64,000 nt of DNA, taken from positions 21,773,038-21,837,037 of the forward strand of contig CM059577.1 of NCBI GenBank assembly GCA_030386875.1, in the 5' to 3' direction. Within the stretch, counting starts at the first letter, position 1, and each line of letters starts with the position of its first letter. Origin of the DNA: Morinoia aosen (Eukaryota; Arthropoda; Malacostraca; Amphipoda; Talitridae). A program made the translations under genes and the position numbers. This document shows positions 1-12,005 of this stretch, one piece after another. The notes below the pieces were generated by a model. The model had not been told where the DNA came from, did not search any database, and was given only the letters and a program-made list of their open reading frames with translations.

Positions 1-640
1 GTTTATAAGTTTCTAAATACAATTCGATTAAAGAAAACTAACTTTCCTGTTATTTACATCCGTGTTTTTTTAGTCATGATTTTTTTAAATGTTTATAAAA
101 AAAAACTATTTTGGTCCAATAAAATATAATAGCCATGTTTTTTAGTCAAGATTTTTCTGTTAAAAAACAATGTTTTAAAAAAAACAGCATTGGATTTTTA
201 AGGTCACAAATATATTAATTTCCATTTTTTTAGTCATAATTTTTGCATAAATAACATGTTTTTAAAAAAAAACAGCATGGTTTTTTAGTCACATCTCTAT
301 CAATGACCATAAGTAAAGATATGTTATAACACACCATTTTGGGAGTTTAAGGTCATTCACATGTATTGTAAAATAAATGAAATATCAAAGCATGAAACCG
401 CAGAAAATGAAAAAGTTCATAAAACCATAGAAAACCATCAATTAAGAAGTATGCTGTTTTATTTTGTAATTTGACATGAAAACAAATAATGTAATGTGGT
501 TCTTTTTCTTGCTGAGTTGTTTTCAGACAAAATATTAAAAAAAAAAAAATATCCACGTTTTTTTTGGCCACGGTTTTTTTTTGTAAAAAACGTGTTTTTT
601 TTAAAAAAAACGGCATGGTTTTTTTTGAGTCTCATCTCTA
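1..640 (+). mobile_element. Right end of an AT-rich hAT-like element (second copy of 57022-61016)
   Basis: The block aligns base for base, with small indels, to 60371-61016, which is the right part of the element at 57022-61016. Both copies end at the same terminus (CATCTCTA). The left part is beyond the window edge. The candidate target duplication would be the 8 bases at 641-648. There is no coding capacity; the sequence consists of alternating A-runs and T-runs around CATG and CAGCATGG motifs. Confidence 0.8.
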
Positions 641-2290
641 GCCGTGCGTCCGTGACGAGTGCAGTGCTGCCAAGTTGCGTGGATGTTGAATGGAGTCCCT
701 GCGTTGATGAGCTGTTACTGCTGGAAGATGTTTGATACAAGGAAGTGAAACGGGTCATGTTGCACCAGTTCACACGCAGTTACCTTCATTCAGATTCTCA
801 TAACTTCTTTCCATTCTCCTTGTGAAGCGGTATCGCCTCAGCATTTTTGCTTCCATTTTCATACCAGCTGCATTCTCTCGATAGCTATAGTTTGATAAGT
901 AGCTGAGCTACTAGTGACTTGATCGTTTTGGACCGCTAAGTTTTCAATTCCTGTAAAGAAAATTGGTTCTCTTCGGCATATCTCCACAGCTTTGCGTACA
1001 GGCTCTTCCTGAGCGAAGTTTTGAAGGGGCGCTCCTTGGAAGCCTAGTAGAGCTTTATTTGGGGCCGGAGGGCTCGGTTTAAAGGTATTCTGCTGTTCCT
1101 TGCGTTAGAGATTTGACTCTCCGCAAGTCTGTCCATCGAATGCGACGTTCATTCTTTCAGAATTAGATTTAACTTTATGCACTTCACTCGATCACGTAGG
1201 TCATCTGCGCACGTACCTCTGTTGCAGCTGGTGCTTAACATACGGTATCGTGGGCGACCTTATCCTGTGGCATTGAGAGCAGTGTCTATCTGCAGGAAAT
1301 GTTGACGAGACTGTATTTGGTGATTGATCATTGTTGGTGCTCCTGAGATTGTTACGTGTCCGATTCCCGTTATAAAAGTCTCGTAGTCTGGTGCATGCAG
1401 CTCGTCTCTGATTTTTGCATGTCAGAACTGATGCTCCTCGACTTGCTTTCATCACATGATGGATCAGCGGTTATTCTCTGATTTTGCTTGCAAATTTTTC
1501 AAGGCTCATTGCATAAGTTTGAATTCTTTTTTTATGTGCCAATTCTTCTAAGCGCATTTTAACTCACGAAAGCAAGTTTCAATGTAGGGAGAACTCTAAA
1601 GCTCAAGAGCGAACACTTATTTAGTTGTGCCAAAACTCAGTAAAAAATGAACGAAACTACTGCACTGAATCAGTTTCCATCATGTGAAATCACATCTCCG
1701 TATACAGACCAAGTGTAAATGCAACGCAAATATTGAAGTAGTTATTCTAAGTTTCGTGTGACTGTGAAATCCGAACGGAAACTCGCCTTAATTAAGCGTG
1801 CGCCACATCTTTGTTCGTTCTCTTTCAATTTGCCGTGGTTAGAGATCGATCGCAAGGGTTGGCCAATACCTTAATCGTAATGTCCATTCCATGGTTAGCA
1901 GCCTTTCCGTTGCCTGCCACCTTTGCTAAGGACGTGTTAAGCATATCTGATGGTCAGCATGCAATGCTGTGTAACGCGCTTCCCAAATCTGCCCAGGTCA
2001 AGTTGCTCGAGTTTTTGAGGTTTGCTACCCACGTCCAGGTGCACTTGCAGATGACGTGAACGTGCGTGGGGCCGGAGGCGGTGTGGTGCGGAGAGTTCTA
2101 GGAATTCTGGAGCAAGCGCTCCTGCCTTCTTGTAACTTGAAGAAAAGCAGGAGGAGGATGGGTCACTTGATACGTCAATACTGTAGAGCCGTCTGTCGCC
2201 TTTGTGTGTGAACTGCAAACGTAATGTTCATATTTACACGCTTTTGTTCTAGAAAAAAATATTGGCTATGCTTTATTGATGTAGTTGTGG
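641..2290. other. Non-coding, nothing recognised
   Basis: Only short chance ORFs on both strands. No repeats were recognised by eye. Confidence 0.5.
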
Positions 2291-2667
2291 TTCCTCCAGG
2301 GAGATACAACTATTGTATATACAAAAATTAGGTCCCCCCAAAGAAAAGATGCGAGGTCCCGTGCTGAAAGTTGAATAGGTCTTTCTGCTTTTAAAACAAA
2401 ACGAGTATTATTTTGTTGAGGGTATCAGTTTTCGGTTCACTAACTGGACTGTTTTTCAGTGCCTCTAACTTTCTTCTTCACCTTTCATCTTGTTTCATAG
2501 CCTTCCGTCGTAACTTACCGGTTTTATGCGCAGAGGCTTTGTGCTGGAGCACACCTTGCGTATACATTCCGCATTTCCTTAACGCCATCCTAAATGGTGC
2601 CTTCATTTTTCCTTTCATTGGAACATCTTTGTTGAAGTTATGGAGGCTGTAAACTAACTTCTAATCC
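2291..2667 (+). repeat. Family A SINE-like repeat, copy A1 (old)
   Basis: Diverged copy starting at TTCCTCCAGGGAGATACAA and ending near a TAATCC tail. It carries the longer middle segment seen only in old copies. A partial extra 3' fragment follows at 2668-2745. No clear target duplication. Confidence 0.7.
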
Positions 2668-2745
2668 ATGTTAAATAGTGCCTTTTCCCTTCCTGTTATA
2701 GGACCTTCTTTGTACAGATTAAAGACGCTCAGACTTACCTATAAT

Positions 2746-3628
2746 ATAATATCAAAGTTTTACTTACGTTTATGTGTTCTTTCTGCTCGGCGATTGCAGC
2801 TCAAAGTAGAGCCTCAACTTCAGGATTATTTGCGTGTTTGACTGTGATGAGTGGTAAATCCAAGAGCGCTGCTGCCATCGTTCAAACACTGAAAAACCAG
2901 CTAAAGTGAAGACTGGGCAAAGAAATCACTGGACGTGGAATCATGTGCTGGAACTCCCAACGCATGGTTCCACTGTTTGTGTGATCAGGGAGAGCACTTA
3001 CGCTTGTTTAAGGCACCCGTGATGAAGTCTCCGTGTCAGGGCCGCGACCTTCCTCGTCAAGGCTTCAAGTTTCGTCCCATTAGAGCCGAGTTCCTGCTTG
3101 GCGTTACTGTTCCTGGCGAACACTTTCCGTTCAGTCAAACTATTGCTCGGGAAACATCACGAGCTCCTATGGAAGGAATGATGAAGGCGTTTTATTGTGA
3201 AAGCTGCAGTCTATTACGATATCAAGCAGAAGTGTGACCCAATATTTCTTGTCACCCAAATTGGTTTAATCATGCTAGCTCGCACGAACCTAATCTTATT
3301 GTATTTTAACATGGTTTTATGTTAAGCAGTTTTTCAGCCATCTGTTAACACCATATCTCATGCATACGGTGTTATATACTTTCCAGGGAGCACTCAAATT
3401 TTACTAAGGCAAACTGTATTATTGTCTTTGAACTCCTGCCGTGCGTGAGCTGAAGTGTGTCCAATTGTACAAGTTTTAAATGGACTAGTTCCTCTCAGGG
3501 GGGCATAAAATAGGCAATAGGTAAATAGGTTAGTTAAGTTTGCTTATCATCGACAGTACTATGGGGACCGGCGCCTTCAGAGAAGCTACTGTTAGGATAG
3601 CTCAGCCGTTGAGATGTCTTTCGGGGTT
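2746..3628. other. Non-coding, nothing recognised
   Basis: The ORF at 2935-3237 (100 codons) shows no motif I recognise and has no splice-site or codon-use support. Confidence 0.5.
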
Positions 3629-3860
3629 CTATTTTTTTGTTCACTTTCCTTTCAGTTATCATATCTTCTTTGCTATCCGTCCCTAATCTTCTTTTTATTT
3701 TTTCTTTTTTTCGTACTTAGCTTGCTGTTGTGTGCGCAGAGTATCCTGTGTGGTAACACAGATTGTCCGTAGGTTATACGTTCCTTCAGTTCATACTAAA
3801 TGGTCCGTTCGCTTTCTTCTGTAGAAACGTCTTTGCAATGGAACGGAGCTTTAAATAATA
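3629..3860 (+). repeat. Family A repeat, copy A2 (old, 5' truncated)
   Basis: Highly diverged. It is recognised by GTTCACTTTCCTTTCAG, the old-subfamily middle segment with GTAACACAG, the motif ATACTAAATGG and a TAATAATG tail. Confidence 0.5.
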
Positions 3861-4859
3861 ATGCTAATACTGCTAAAACGCTTGCTTGATCTGAAAATCG
3901 TACGCGTTCCTTAACCCTTGTTTTAGCAACACAACAATGGGTACTAAAACGAGACTCGAATGTCTTTCAGCTACAGTCGTTCAATCTATAATTATATTAT
4001 CAGTCGATTATTTCAATGCAAGTGGCGCTCTCACATTATGTAGATCGCCGTTGCCCAACATTCAGGGAGCTATCAGGCCTGGGGAGCGCGCGTCTGCAGC
4101 AGGACTTGCAACACTAGTTAGCTCTGATTACAGACTCTCATTAGTGAAGTTGTTGTGTGGTAACTGTGGGGCAACTGTGATAGCGTTCTCTCTCCCTCTC
4201 GTGCGCCGAGCCCTGCTGGAGAGACTCAGGGTTCTGACTACGGATAGCGCGCGAGTTTCTCTTGGGCTGCGTCTCAGCCTGGAGGGGCCTGGCGAGAACA
4301 TCCCCACATATTCTTGGTTCGTTGGTGAGATTTATTTCCGTCCGTGAGTGCGAGTGCATTGTGTTTGCTGTTCACACTCTTCGACGCATATTATGGTCAG
4401 TTATTTTGTTTTTCGGTTTTGTGGGAACCTTAGAAGGGAACTTATAAAGCACAGTTTTTTGGAAACGTAAGCTTCTCTTAATTTGCGTCATTTTGAAGAT
4501 CAGAACCTGAAAGAGAATGCGATTTTGTTCCATGACATTTTTCAGTTTTCACTGCTGCCTTGAGAAAACAATGCGATAACGAAAAACTTGGCCGAAATCA
4601 TGTAGTTGTCATAAGTTATTTCATGATAGAACTCCTTGCTTCTACTTACGTGGAACAACCTGCTTACCGTGCCCATGTCTTCCAAGCTGATGGCTGCTGT
4701 CAGTTCGGAATAGCTATGAGTGATCGAGGCACTTGTGATAATCGGGCGCCGCTCAGGAGCCCGGAAGCAAGACAAGCATTTTGGGAAGGCCCATGGCGCC
4801 CACCCTGCAGTTTCCTGCGCTGGTGGTAGGTTCGACCAGACAGCGCGGGGCCACGCGTC
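3861..4859. other. Non-coding, nothing recognised
   Basis: An open frame of 136 codons at 3937-4347 has no recognisable domain. A GC-richer stretch at 4740-4880 has no gene evidence. Confidence 0.45.
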
Positions 4860-4869
4860 TTGTGGCTGG

Positions 4870-5241
4870 CGCCCTCAAGAGATACAACTATAGTATCTAT
4901 GGGAATAAGCACTCTCGGGGGGAAAATGTGAGAGGGCTCGAGCTGGAGTTAGATAGGCCTTCTTTTTGTTGAAATAGTGTTTTTTGCTATGTTAAGGACT
5001 ACCTTATTTCAATTGATTGCTGTCCTGTTTCTCAGCGCCTACTACTTGTACTTTCTTCTTCAAATTTTATCTTCTTTCATAAACTTCTTCCTCAACTTAC
5101 TGTTTCTATGCCCCTTCTGCATAGATTTTGCGTTCTCATATCTCCATACTAAATGGTGCCTTCATCCCTCTCTTCGAATCGCATTTTTTTAGTAGTTGAA
5201 GGGAGCTTATGGGGAGCTTAAACTAACGTATATTCTATAAT
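4870..5241 (+). repeat. Family A repeat, copy A3 (first unit of a dimer)
   Basis: Full-length unit from CCCTCAAGAGATACAAC to its 3' end, followed at once by a second partial unit (A4). The pair is flanked by the direct repeat TTGTGGCTGG at 4860-4869 and 5511-5520, so the dimer appears to have inserted as one piece. Confidence 0.8.
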
Positions 5242-5245
5242 ATAA

Positions 5246-5510
5246 TTGGTTGAAATAAAATATTTTTGGCTATGTTAAGGACCACCTTTTTTCGGTTCAC
5301 TCCTCTCCTGGTTTTCAGCACCTACTACGTTCTTAATCTTTCATCCTTTCATCTTGTTTCATAAACTTCTTTCTCTACTTACTGTTTTTATGCCCCTTCT
5401 GCATAGATTCTGCGTTCCCTAATCTCCATTCTAAATGGTGCTTTCGTCCTTCTCCTCTTTGGAACGTGTTTTTTTTAGCGGTTAGGGAGGCTCGAACTAA
5501 CATCTAATCT
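5246..5510 (+). repeat. Family A repeat, copy A4 (second unit of a dimer, lacks 5' 100 bp)
   Basis: Begins at the internal TTGAAATAAAAT segment and ends CATCTAATCT. It shares the outer 10-bp target duplication with A3. Confidence 0.8.
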
Positions 5511-5520
5511 TTGTGGCTGG

Positions 5521-6113
5521 TCAAAATAGCTGATTGGTCAGCGATTCCGTTCAAATCCTCCTACGTAATACTCGGTGAGCGTATTGTAGTATGGGAAATT
5601 TTCTTTTTAATTAAGATCACGTGATTAAGATCATTATGTGGTCCCATATCTCAAGCAACATTAGGACGTTTCGAGTAATGTGATGGACGACAACGAGAAC
5701 GTCTTAGAGAATTCGTCTGAACTTTTTGTCCGAATCATGAAACTTTTCAGAAACATCGAAACCGCCATTCAGGAGCGACTGTACGCTCTCAAGTATATCT
5801 TTGAGATAGCAACCACCCCCTTCCTCCTCGTCCTTGATTTATGTTATTTTCTGGACTAAAAGAAGAAGGTGAGGTGAACATCGAGATGATTGTTACCTCA
5901 ATGCTGCTCTTGAATGCTACGAAAAGATCCGAATTCAGAGTAGAAAATATTTAGCCCGAAGTTTGATTTAAATAGGCATTTTATTCTATGATTCGTTAAA
6001 AAGTTCACGATGCTGGTAATGAGCGTAAAAAATCCTCATGGATCGAGGAAAGTGACATCGGTCTTAAAGTAATGAATCAAGGGTGTAGAACCTGTTACTG
6101 TAAGAATCGTTTT
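5521..6113. other. Non-coding, nothing recognised
   Basis: No ORF of note. A weak tRNA-box pair was examined at 5527-5558 and rejected. Confidence 0.5.
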
Positions 6114-6126
6114 TGCTACGTGTTTC

Positions 6127-6488
6127 CTCCTCAGGGGGATACAATTATTGTATCTATGGGAACTAGCGCTCCCAGGGGGACAATGTGAGGGCCTGAGCTG
6201 AGAGTTAGGTAGGCCTTCTTTTTGTTGAAATAAAATGTTTTTGTTATGTTAAGGACCACCTTTTTTCGGTTCACTGCTTTCCTGTTTTTCAGCCCCTACT
6301 ACTGTCTTCTTCAACTTTGGTCTTGTTTCATAATCTTCTTTCACAACTAACTGTTTCTATGCCTTTCTGCGTAGATTCCGCGTTTCCTTAACTCCAAACT
6401 AAATGGTGCCTTCCTCCTTCCTCTCTTTGGATCGCAATTGTTGCTGGGTAGGGAGGCTAAAACTAACGACTAATCTAATCAACTAATC
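6127..6488 (+). repeat. Family A repeat, copy A5 (young, full length, 13-bp TSD)
   Basis: Starts CTCCTCAGGGGGATACAA and ends with a CTAATCTAATC-type tail. The direct repeat TGCTACGTGTTTC is present at 6114-6126 and 6489-6501, immediately outside both ends. It is nearly identical to A6, A11 and A15, so recently active by comparison. Confidence 0.92.
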
Positions 6489-6501
6489 TGCTACGTGTTT
6501 C

Positions 6502-8766
6502 AGGTCATATGTTTGAAGAGGCGAAGTGCACTATTACGTTAATCATTCCTGTAACCATTGACAGTAAATCGATCAACACTGTAAAAAGATTCATCATCCA
6601 TCAGTGTAGGAGTCCGTCAATTTATAAGTTACTTGTGCCCTATTTTGTTAGCTGCACGTGATAGACCTGATGACGTTGGGAGTCAATAAAATCATTAAAT
6701 TCTAATAATTAATTCGTACGCACCTCATTTCCATTACATTGCGGAGTCAAGTTTTACTTGTATTATGGAACGACCGTTTGTTGAACCACACCAGACTCGC
6801 TTGGCTGTCATTCTCGCAATTTTCATACCATTTCTTATATCAGCTTCTCGCTCTTAGCTGTTGCTGTGGATCACTGTTGCTGTTACGCATTTATAAGCTT
6901 TCACCATTCTGGATTATGATTTGATTGTTATTAAATGTAATTCATAGATTCTTTATGGAGAAAGTGAAACGAGTGAAGCTCAGCGGTGGCGCTGGGACCG
7001 AGATGTTGCTGCATGTTTTACCTCCCGCACACTCTCTCACTGTTTCTCTTGTGTGTGCGCGCGCTTTCTCTGTGGACGCCCCTACAAAGTGGGGTGGAAG
7101 AGGAGGAGGAAGTTGTTTCGCTAGCTTTCCTTGTCTTCTTCTCTGCTGCCAGTCTCTTCGACGCCGCCGAGTTGATCATTTGAAGCTAAAAAGAAAATGA
7201 TTCACATTCTTGATGACTCTCTTGGTAACCTTAATTATTTGAATTTTAAATTGGTAAAAATAATTTTCCTCATTTTTACATTTTCTACAGCTTTTAATCT
7301 ATCAAGGCTAAATTTGAAACTTGTGTATTGAAGATGATGACAGTCAGATGCACGGCGCCGTCTCGCCGCCTGCGGCAGTGGTAGTCATCTGGAGTTCCGT
7401 CTCGTCTTGGCCGCTGGCTGTTTAGACTTCGCTCCAGATGCTATCATGCTAGTGAAAACTGAGCTCTGAAATTTTGCTATTTCTGATTTGTTAACTCTGT
7501 GTGGGAGTAGTTTTTCTCATTTGTTTATGAAAAATACAATTTTCATTTTTGAGTCTCATCTGCGTGCGGACGTCGATTGCGTTGTGCATGTGAAGGTTTA
7601 GTTTTCACGTTGAATTGGCTACGGTAGGTATATTTCCATTGTGTCTAAAATTATTCGCAATAATCGTCTAACTATTTTCATCGCACAGTGCACTAAATAC
7701 TGTGATTGAATTTTGTAAGTCCGATTTTTGATCCATAGTGGTTGTCAATTTGTTAAATTTTAGTGTGCAAAAGTTTTGGCTCATTTATAGTAGACGTTAC
7801 ACGTGGAAGAAAAATTCCTGAGAGCAGAGCCATGAACTTCATCTGCTGAGCTAATCCTCGTTTCTCATGTATAAAACTCGACGAATTTCTCTCGCTGCAA
7901 TTACTATTTACGTGTTACTCGAGTCCAGGGGCATTCTACTGTGGGTCAGTCCAAGCCTACTCGTGGGGGACTCGTCACTGCTACATGTTCAGCTGACGCT
8001 CGTTGGGATTATCGTGATCGTTTCAGTAACGGACGTGGGCTTCGGTGTTTGTCCTGTCTAAACGTCACGGCAAGGATTGTGAATGGAAACACGAAGTTAG
8101 ACCATAGGTAACTTCTGATTTAAATTGGTTTATGGTAGTCAACGCTGCTGTGACGGCTACGAACACTGACTTCGGATTCGAAGGCTTAATTTTATGTTGT
8201 TCTAGATGTATTTCAAAATTTAGTTTGGTAAATTTAAGAATTAAACAGTGTTAGGGGAATTAGGACTTTAAGGGTGTTTCCTGTTCGTGTTCGATTGCTT
8301 GGTTTATCATTAACTGATTCAACCTGCAAGAAGAAACATTTTTTGTGGGTAAATAATGATTTTTCATTGGCGTTCGAAGAATATTTTGAAACCCCATTCG
8401 TCACACTCGGAGTCCGTGTAACTCCACTTAGTAGGACACGGCGCGGCTCTTGCGTTCAAATTCAGTTTCAGTTTCTGGCTCCTTTGTACAAAAGAACTCA
8501 TGAACTTACTTCACTCAAACTATCCTTTGCCACCTCGCTTCTTTGTTTTGTGACGGTAGAGGTCATTATTGGCAAGCCTACTTCAGGCTCCTGATTGGTC
8601 GATGACGAGCCTCTTTATTGGACGTACAGGGCGTGGGCCTGTGGAGCTCTGTCGCTTCTTCTAAGTGGAAGGACTGCGCGAGTTATCTTCGTTATCTCTG
8701 CCTTATTTGTCCGGATGGTGGTCTCCTTTTCATTTCCGACTACCAACCAGCATAGACCGGGGCGGA
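6502..8766. other. Non-coding, T/G-rich on + strand
   Basis: Only short unrecognised ORFs. A GC-rich patch at about 7350-7440 lacks coding features. Confidence 0.5.
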
Positions 8767-8872
8767 CCACACATACACACCCCCACACACACTCGCACAC
8801 CTCATAACCCCAAACCTTCACACTCTTACACACACTCCCACACCCACAGACACACACATATACACATACAGA
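8767..8872. repeat. (CA)n microsatellite, interrupted
   Basis: Imperfect CA/CCA repeats. They sit exactly where the + strand changes from T/G-rich to A/C-rich. Confidence 0.9.
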
Positions 8873-9124
8873 TGTCGCGCACACTTGTAAAAATAACCAC
8901 AATTGGCCAACACAATCAGATACACCATCGTCTCAAATCACAAACCGATGTGTACAATGGCCATTTTAGGCTCTATGTTTACCTTTCAAACCCAAAAATC
9001 AATTCATTTTCCGACACCATTACCAAATAAAACGTAACCTAAGCCCATATTTACAGTTTAAAAATCATTTCACAGACCGTGATCTTTCAACTTTGGACAC
9101 GGATCTAAGAGACATCGGTTACAC

Positions 9125-9235
9125 ACTGAATTCTGAAATTTCTTTTCTTACTGAGAATTTTCTTGGTCTATATCCGAATAACTGAAGATATGCGCTGCAG
9201 GAGCACAGCTTTGAGGGGTAACTAAAATTTTTTAT
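9125..9235 (+). repeat. Family B repeat, fragment B1
   Basis: Contains AACTGAAGATATGC followed by GCTTTGAGGGGTAACT, shared with B2 and B3. Confidence 0.5.
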
Positions 9236-10389
9236 GAATAACACATCCTCAACAAATCAATCAGATCTTCTCTGTTAAAATGACTACACCAATCACAATT
9301 CAACCAATAAGTTCACCAATCACTTCCGAACCAAACCCATAATAATATAACAAACTCAACCCAACCTCAAGTAATCTAACGTGACCTAGTCTAATCAAAC
9401 CTAACATAAGCAATTTTATCCTCACCTGACTTTATAACCTCATGTATACAATTTTTTGGTTGAATTTTTCACCACTCTTATTGTATTCCATTTAACTTAC
9501 CGTCCATCCCCTGTTTATCATCAATTTACACAAAGTCATTTAACCTATCCTACTCAAAATTATATAGCTTCACCTAAATCAAAACTTAAAATAACATAAA
9601 TCCCTAATATGAAGCGCGACTGAAACTTTCTTCACAATATTATATACAGAATCCTGGGAGAATGAAATTTTAATATTAAATCACGAATTCACCTAAGGTC
9701 AAAAATGCTCACAAGACTATAAATATGTTCGTTCATTTAACCACAATACATTACATGTTACCTATAACTGATTTAAATTACATGAGCCTCATTCCAAATT
9801 TTCATTATACATGCGTTTCAAAAATAAATGAAATTCTACCAAACCTATTTCAAATTCCGCCAAAGCCTGACGTAGGGAAATTAGGCTTCCCATAACCCTC
9901 CAAAATTGCCACCTCAGACATCAAAATACATTACTCACCTGCATAAGCGAGAAATAACCTTGCGTTCTTAAAATTCATTTCAAACCTTCAAGAGAAAACA
10001 AAAAATATCCACCAACTTCGTGTCACATCCAATTACTATCAATACTTTTTCAAATTAACCACAAGAACCAAATATATTCTTGTTCTCACGAATAAATCAT
10101 GTTATTGAGCTGTACATTACCATACATCAGATAGCGTCGCACTTATTCATGCAGAGCCATTAAATAATCCAATCCTTCTCCAAACTATAAGAAACAACCA
10201 TAAATCCTCAACAAAATATAAATAATCACCAAAATAAAGAAACATCGCAATACCACATCAAAACGAAAGCTAATTCTCGTTTCATACAACAACATCGACA
10301 CCTGTTCATCTTCATTGGGTTCATTATGATGGAACGCGCCGTCGCGCGGTTAAATTCGAAGGTTGAGAAAATTTTATCTGACTTCTTGC

Positions 10390-10425
10390 GCCGCTCTACG
10401 GGTGCTACGCACCTCGCAGAGCGGC
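10390..10425. ncRNA. GC-rich two-part hairpin, possible structured RNA or element end
   Basis: Outer stem GCCGCTCT (10390-10397) pairs perfectly with AGAGCGGC (10418-10425). Inner stem GGTGC (10401-10405) pairs with GCACC (10409-10413) around a 3-nt loop. It stands out in a region of about 30% GC and follows another GC-rich patch at 10333-10350. Function unknown. Confidence 0.35.
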
Positions 10426-11309
10426 ATCATTACAGCTCTTATATTAGTCATACTCGAGGGACACTGCATTTACCTTAGAAACACTTTCGAACTCTAAAAA
10501 AAAAACATTTCTGTCTCATTTTTACCCCTTTTTCACCGTACTTACCCCCTACACTTCACTAACAGCCTAAAAAATACCTGTCCGCATGGTACTGACATTT
10601 TCATTTGCAGCAATTCTCATATGCATCCATTTTTGCATTGATAATAACATTTTCATATCCGTACACTTTTATCGAACTTTTCACTAAATTTTCCAAATCC
10701 GTGATCATTACACAGATCGAAATAGCCGAAATTACTCACAAAACGGTTCAAAACACGTTCCAATGATGAAATAACGGCAAAAACATTTCACAAACTCATT
10801 TCCCCCATATATCAAACAATTATGAATAAACATAATATAATAAACCACTTTAACACCCTGCTTTTGACTCCGCTTCATATGAGCCCAAAATGAATTCTCT
10901 ACCTGATTTCAAAGTACCCTTCATCGTAAATTTGAACATGCATACAATTTTCGAAAATTACTCATTCACCCCAAAATGTCGATAGGTCAAATCTCAAAAT
11001 GTCAGCATAAACAGACATGTACATTGTATCAAAATTTCCAACATCTACCTGCAATGCACATAAAATCATATGCCTAATTCAAACTACACTCAATTGATAA
11101 CCGAGTTCACCAATGCATCATCATTTACCATGAAAACAAAACCATTACCTCTCAATATAACTCAATCTCACTTTCTCCACACGAAAAAAATTCTATCGTC
11201 TACCTCCATCACCACGCACGCTTCGTGTGCAAACTACAACCATGATGTAAGTGAAATGAGTAATTTGTCGAATTTCAAATAATTAAATTTTCGTTCCAAG
11301 AAGAGACAT

Positions 11310-11500
11310 TGTGTATCTCAAAATAACTGAAAACATGCACTGCTCCAGGAAGTGCTTTGAGGGGTAACTCAAGTAAGAAATTCTGTTATGCATGTACTCA
11401 ATATTTACATCTTTAAAGCAAACATTGAAGCCTAAACGAAGCTTGACATACATCAAGTGAGTTCTCATTATAGATTCATTCAAATTTCGGCATCGAAATA
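11310..11500 (+). repeat. Family B repeat, copy B2
   Basis: Shares with B3 the ordered blocks ATCTCAAAATAACTGAA, GCTTTGAGGGGTAACTCAAG, a CTCAATATTTA segment and CGAAGCTTGACATACAT. Overall diverged and non-coding. Confidence 0.65.
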
Positions 11501-11844
11501 AGTGAAATGAGCCATTTCTAGAATTTCTAAATGAAATCATGTTCGTGATTTCAACCCGTATATGTTCAATTTACCTCCCCAAAGACATAATAGAATACAT
11601 CCTTCCATCATATTCAATAGCTTCACTGGTTTACACCGCCTAAACAACTTAGCACCATTTTCTATGTTCAAAAGCGAGTTAATTCATATCTTGAATTCTC
11701 TTACAGAGGTATTTCCGACTCATGAGCCGATAATATTTCCATGTAGTACCACAAATAATTCTCAAAAACTCACCGACATACGAAGCTTTGAAGAACGCTT
11801 TCGTTTTGTTTTTCAAGTCACTATCCAAACTTGTACAGTGTCTC

Positions 11845-12005
11845 AAAATGACTGAACATACCTCCTGCTTGAGCACGGCTTCGAGGGGTAACTCAAGTCA
11901 AAAATGTTGTTCCTACTTCACTCAATATCTAAGTATTTCAGGCAAAGATTAAAGTAACAACGAAGCTTGACATACATAAATGAGTTATACATTAATAGAT
12001 AGGAG
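11845..12005 (+). repeat. Family B repeat, copy B3
   Basis: Same ordered blocks as B2, in the same orientation, about 530 bp further on. The two may form an old tandem duplication. Confidence 0.65.

Noticed and set aside
3937..4347. 136-codon ORF
   Set aside because: No conserved motif recognised, and an opposite-strand ORF covers part of the same bases; no support beyond openness.
5527..5558. Possible tRNA with A box TAGCTGATTGG and B box CGTTCAAATCC
   Set aside because: The boxes start only about 21 bases apart, too close for a tRNA, and no acceptor stem pairs around them.
8615..9030. ORFs on both strands rich in His/Thr or Val/Cys/Gly
   Set aside because: They are translations of the (CA)n tract.
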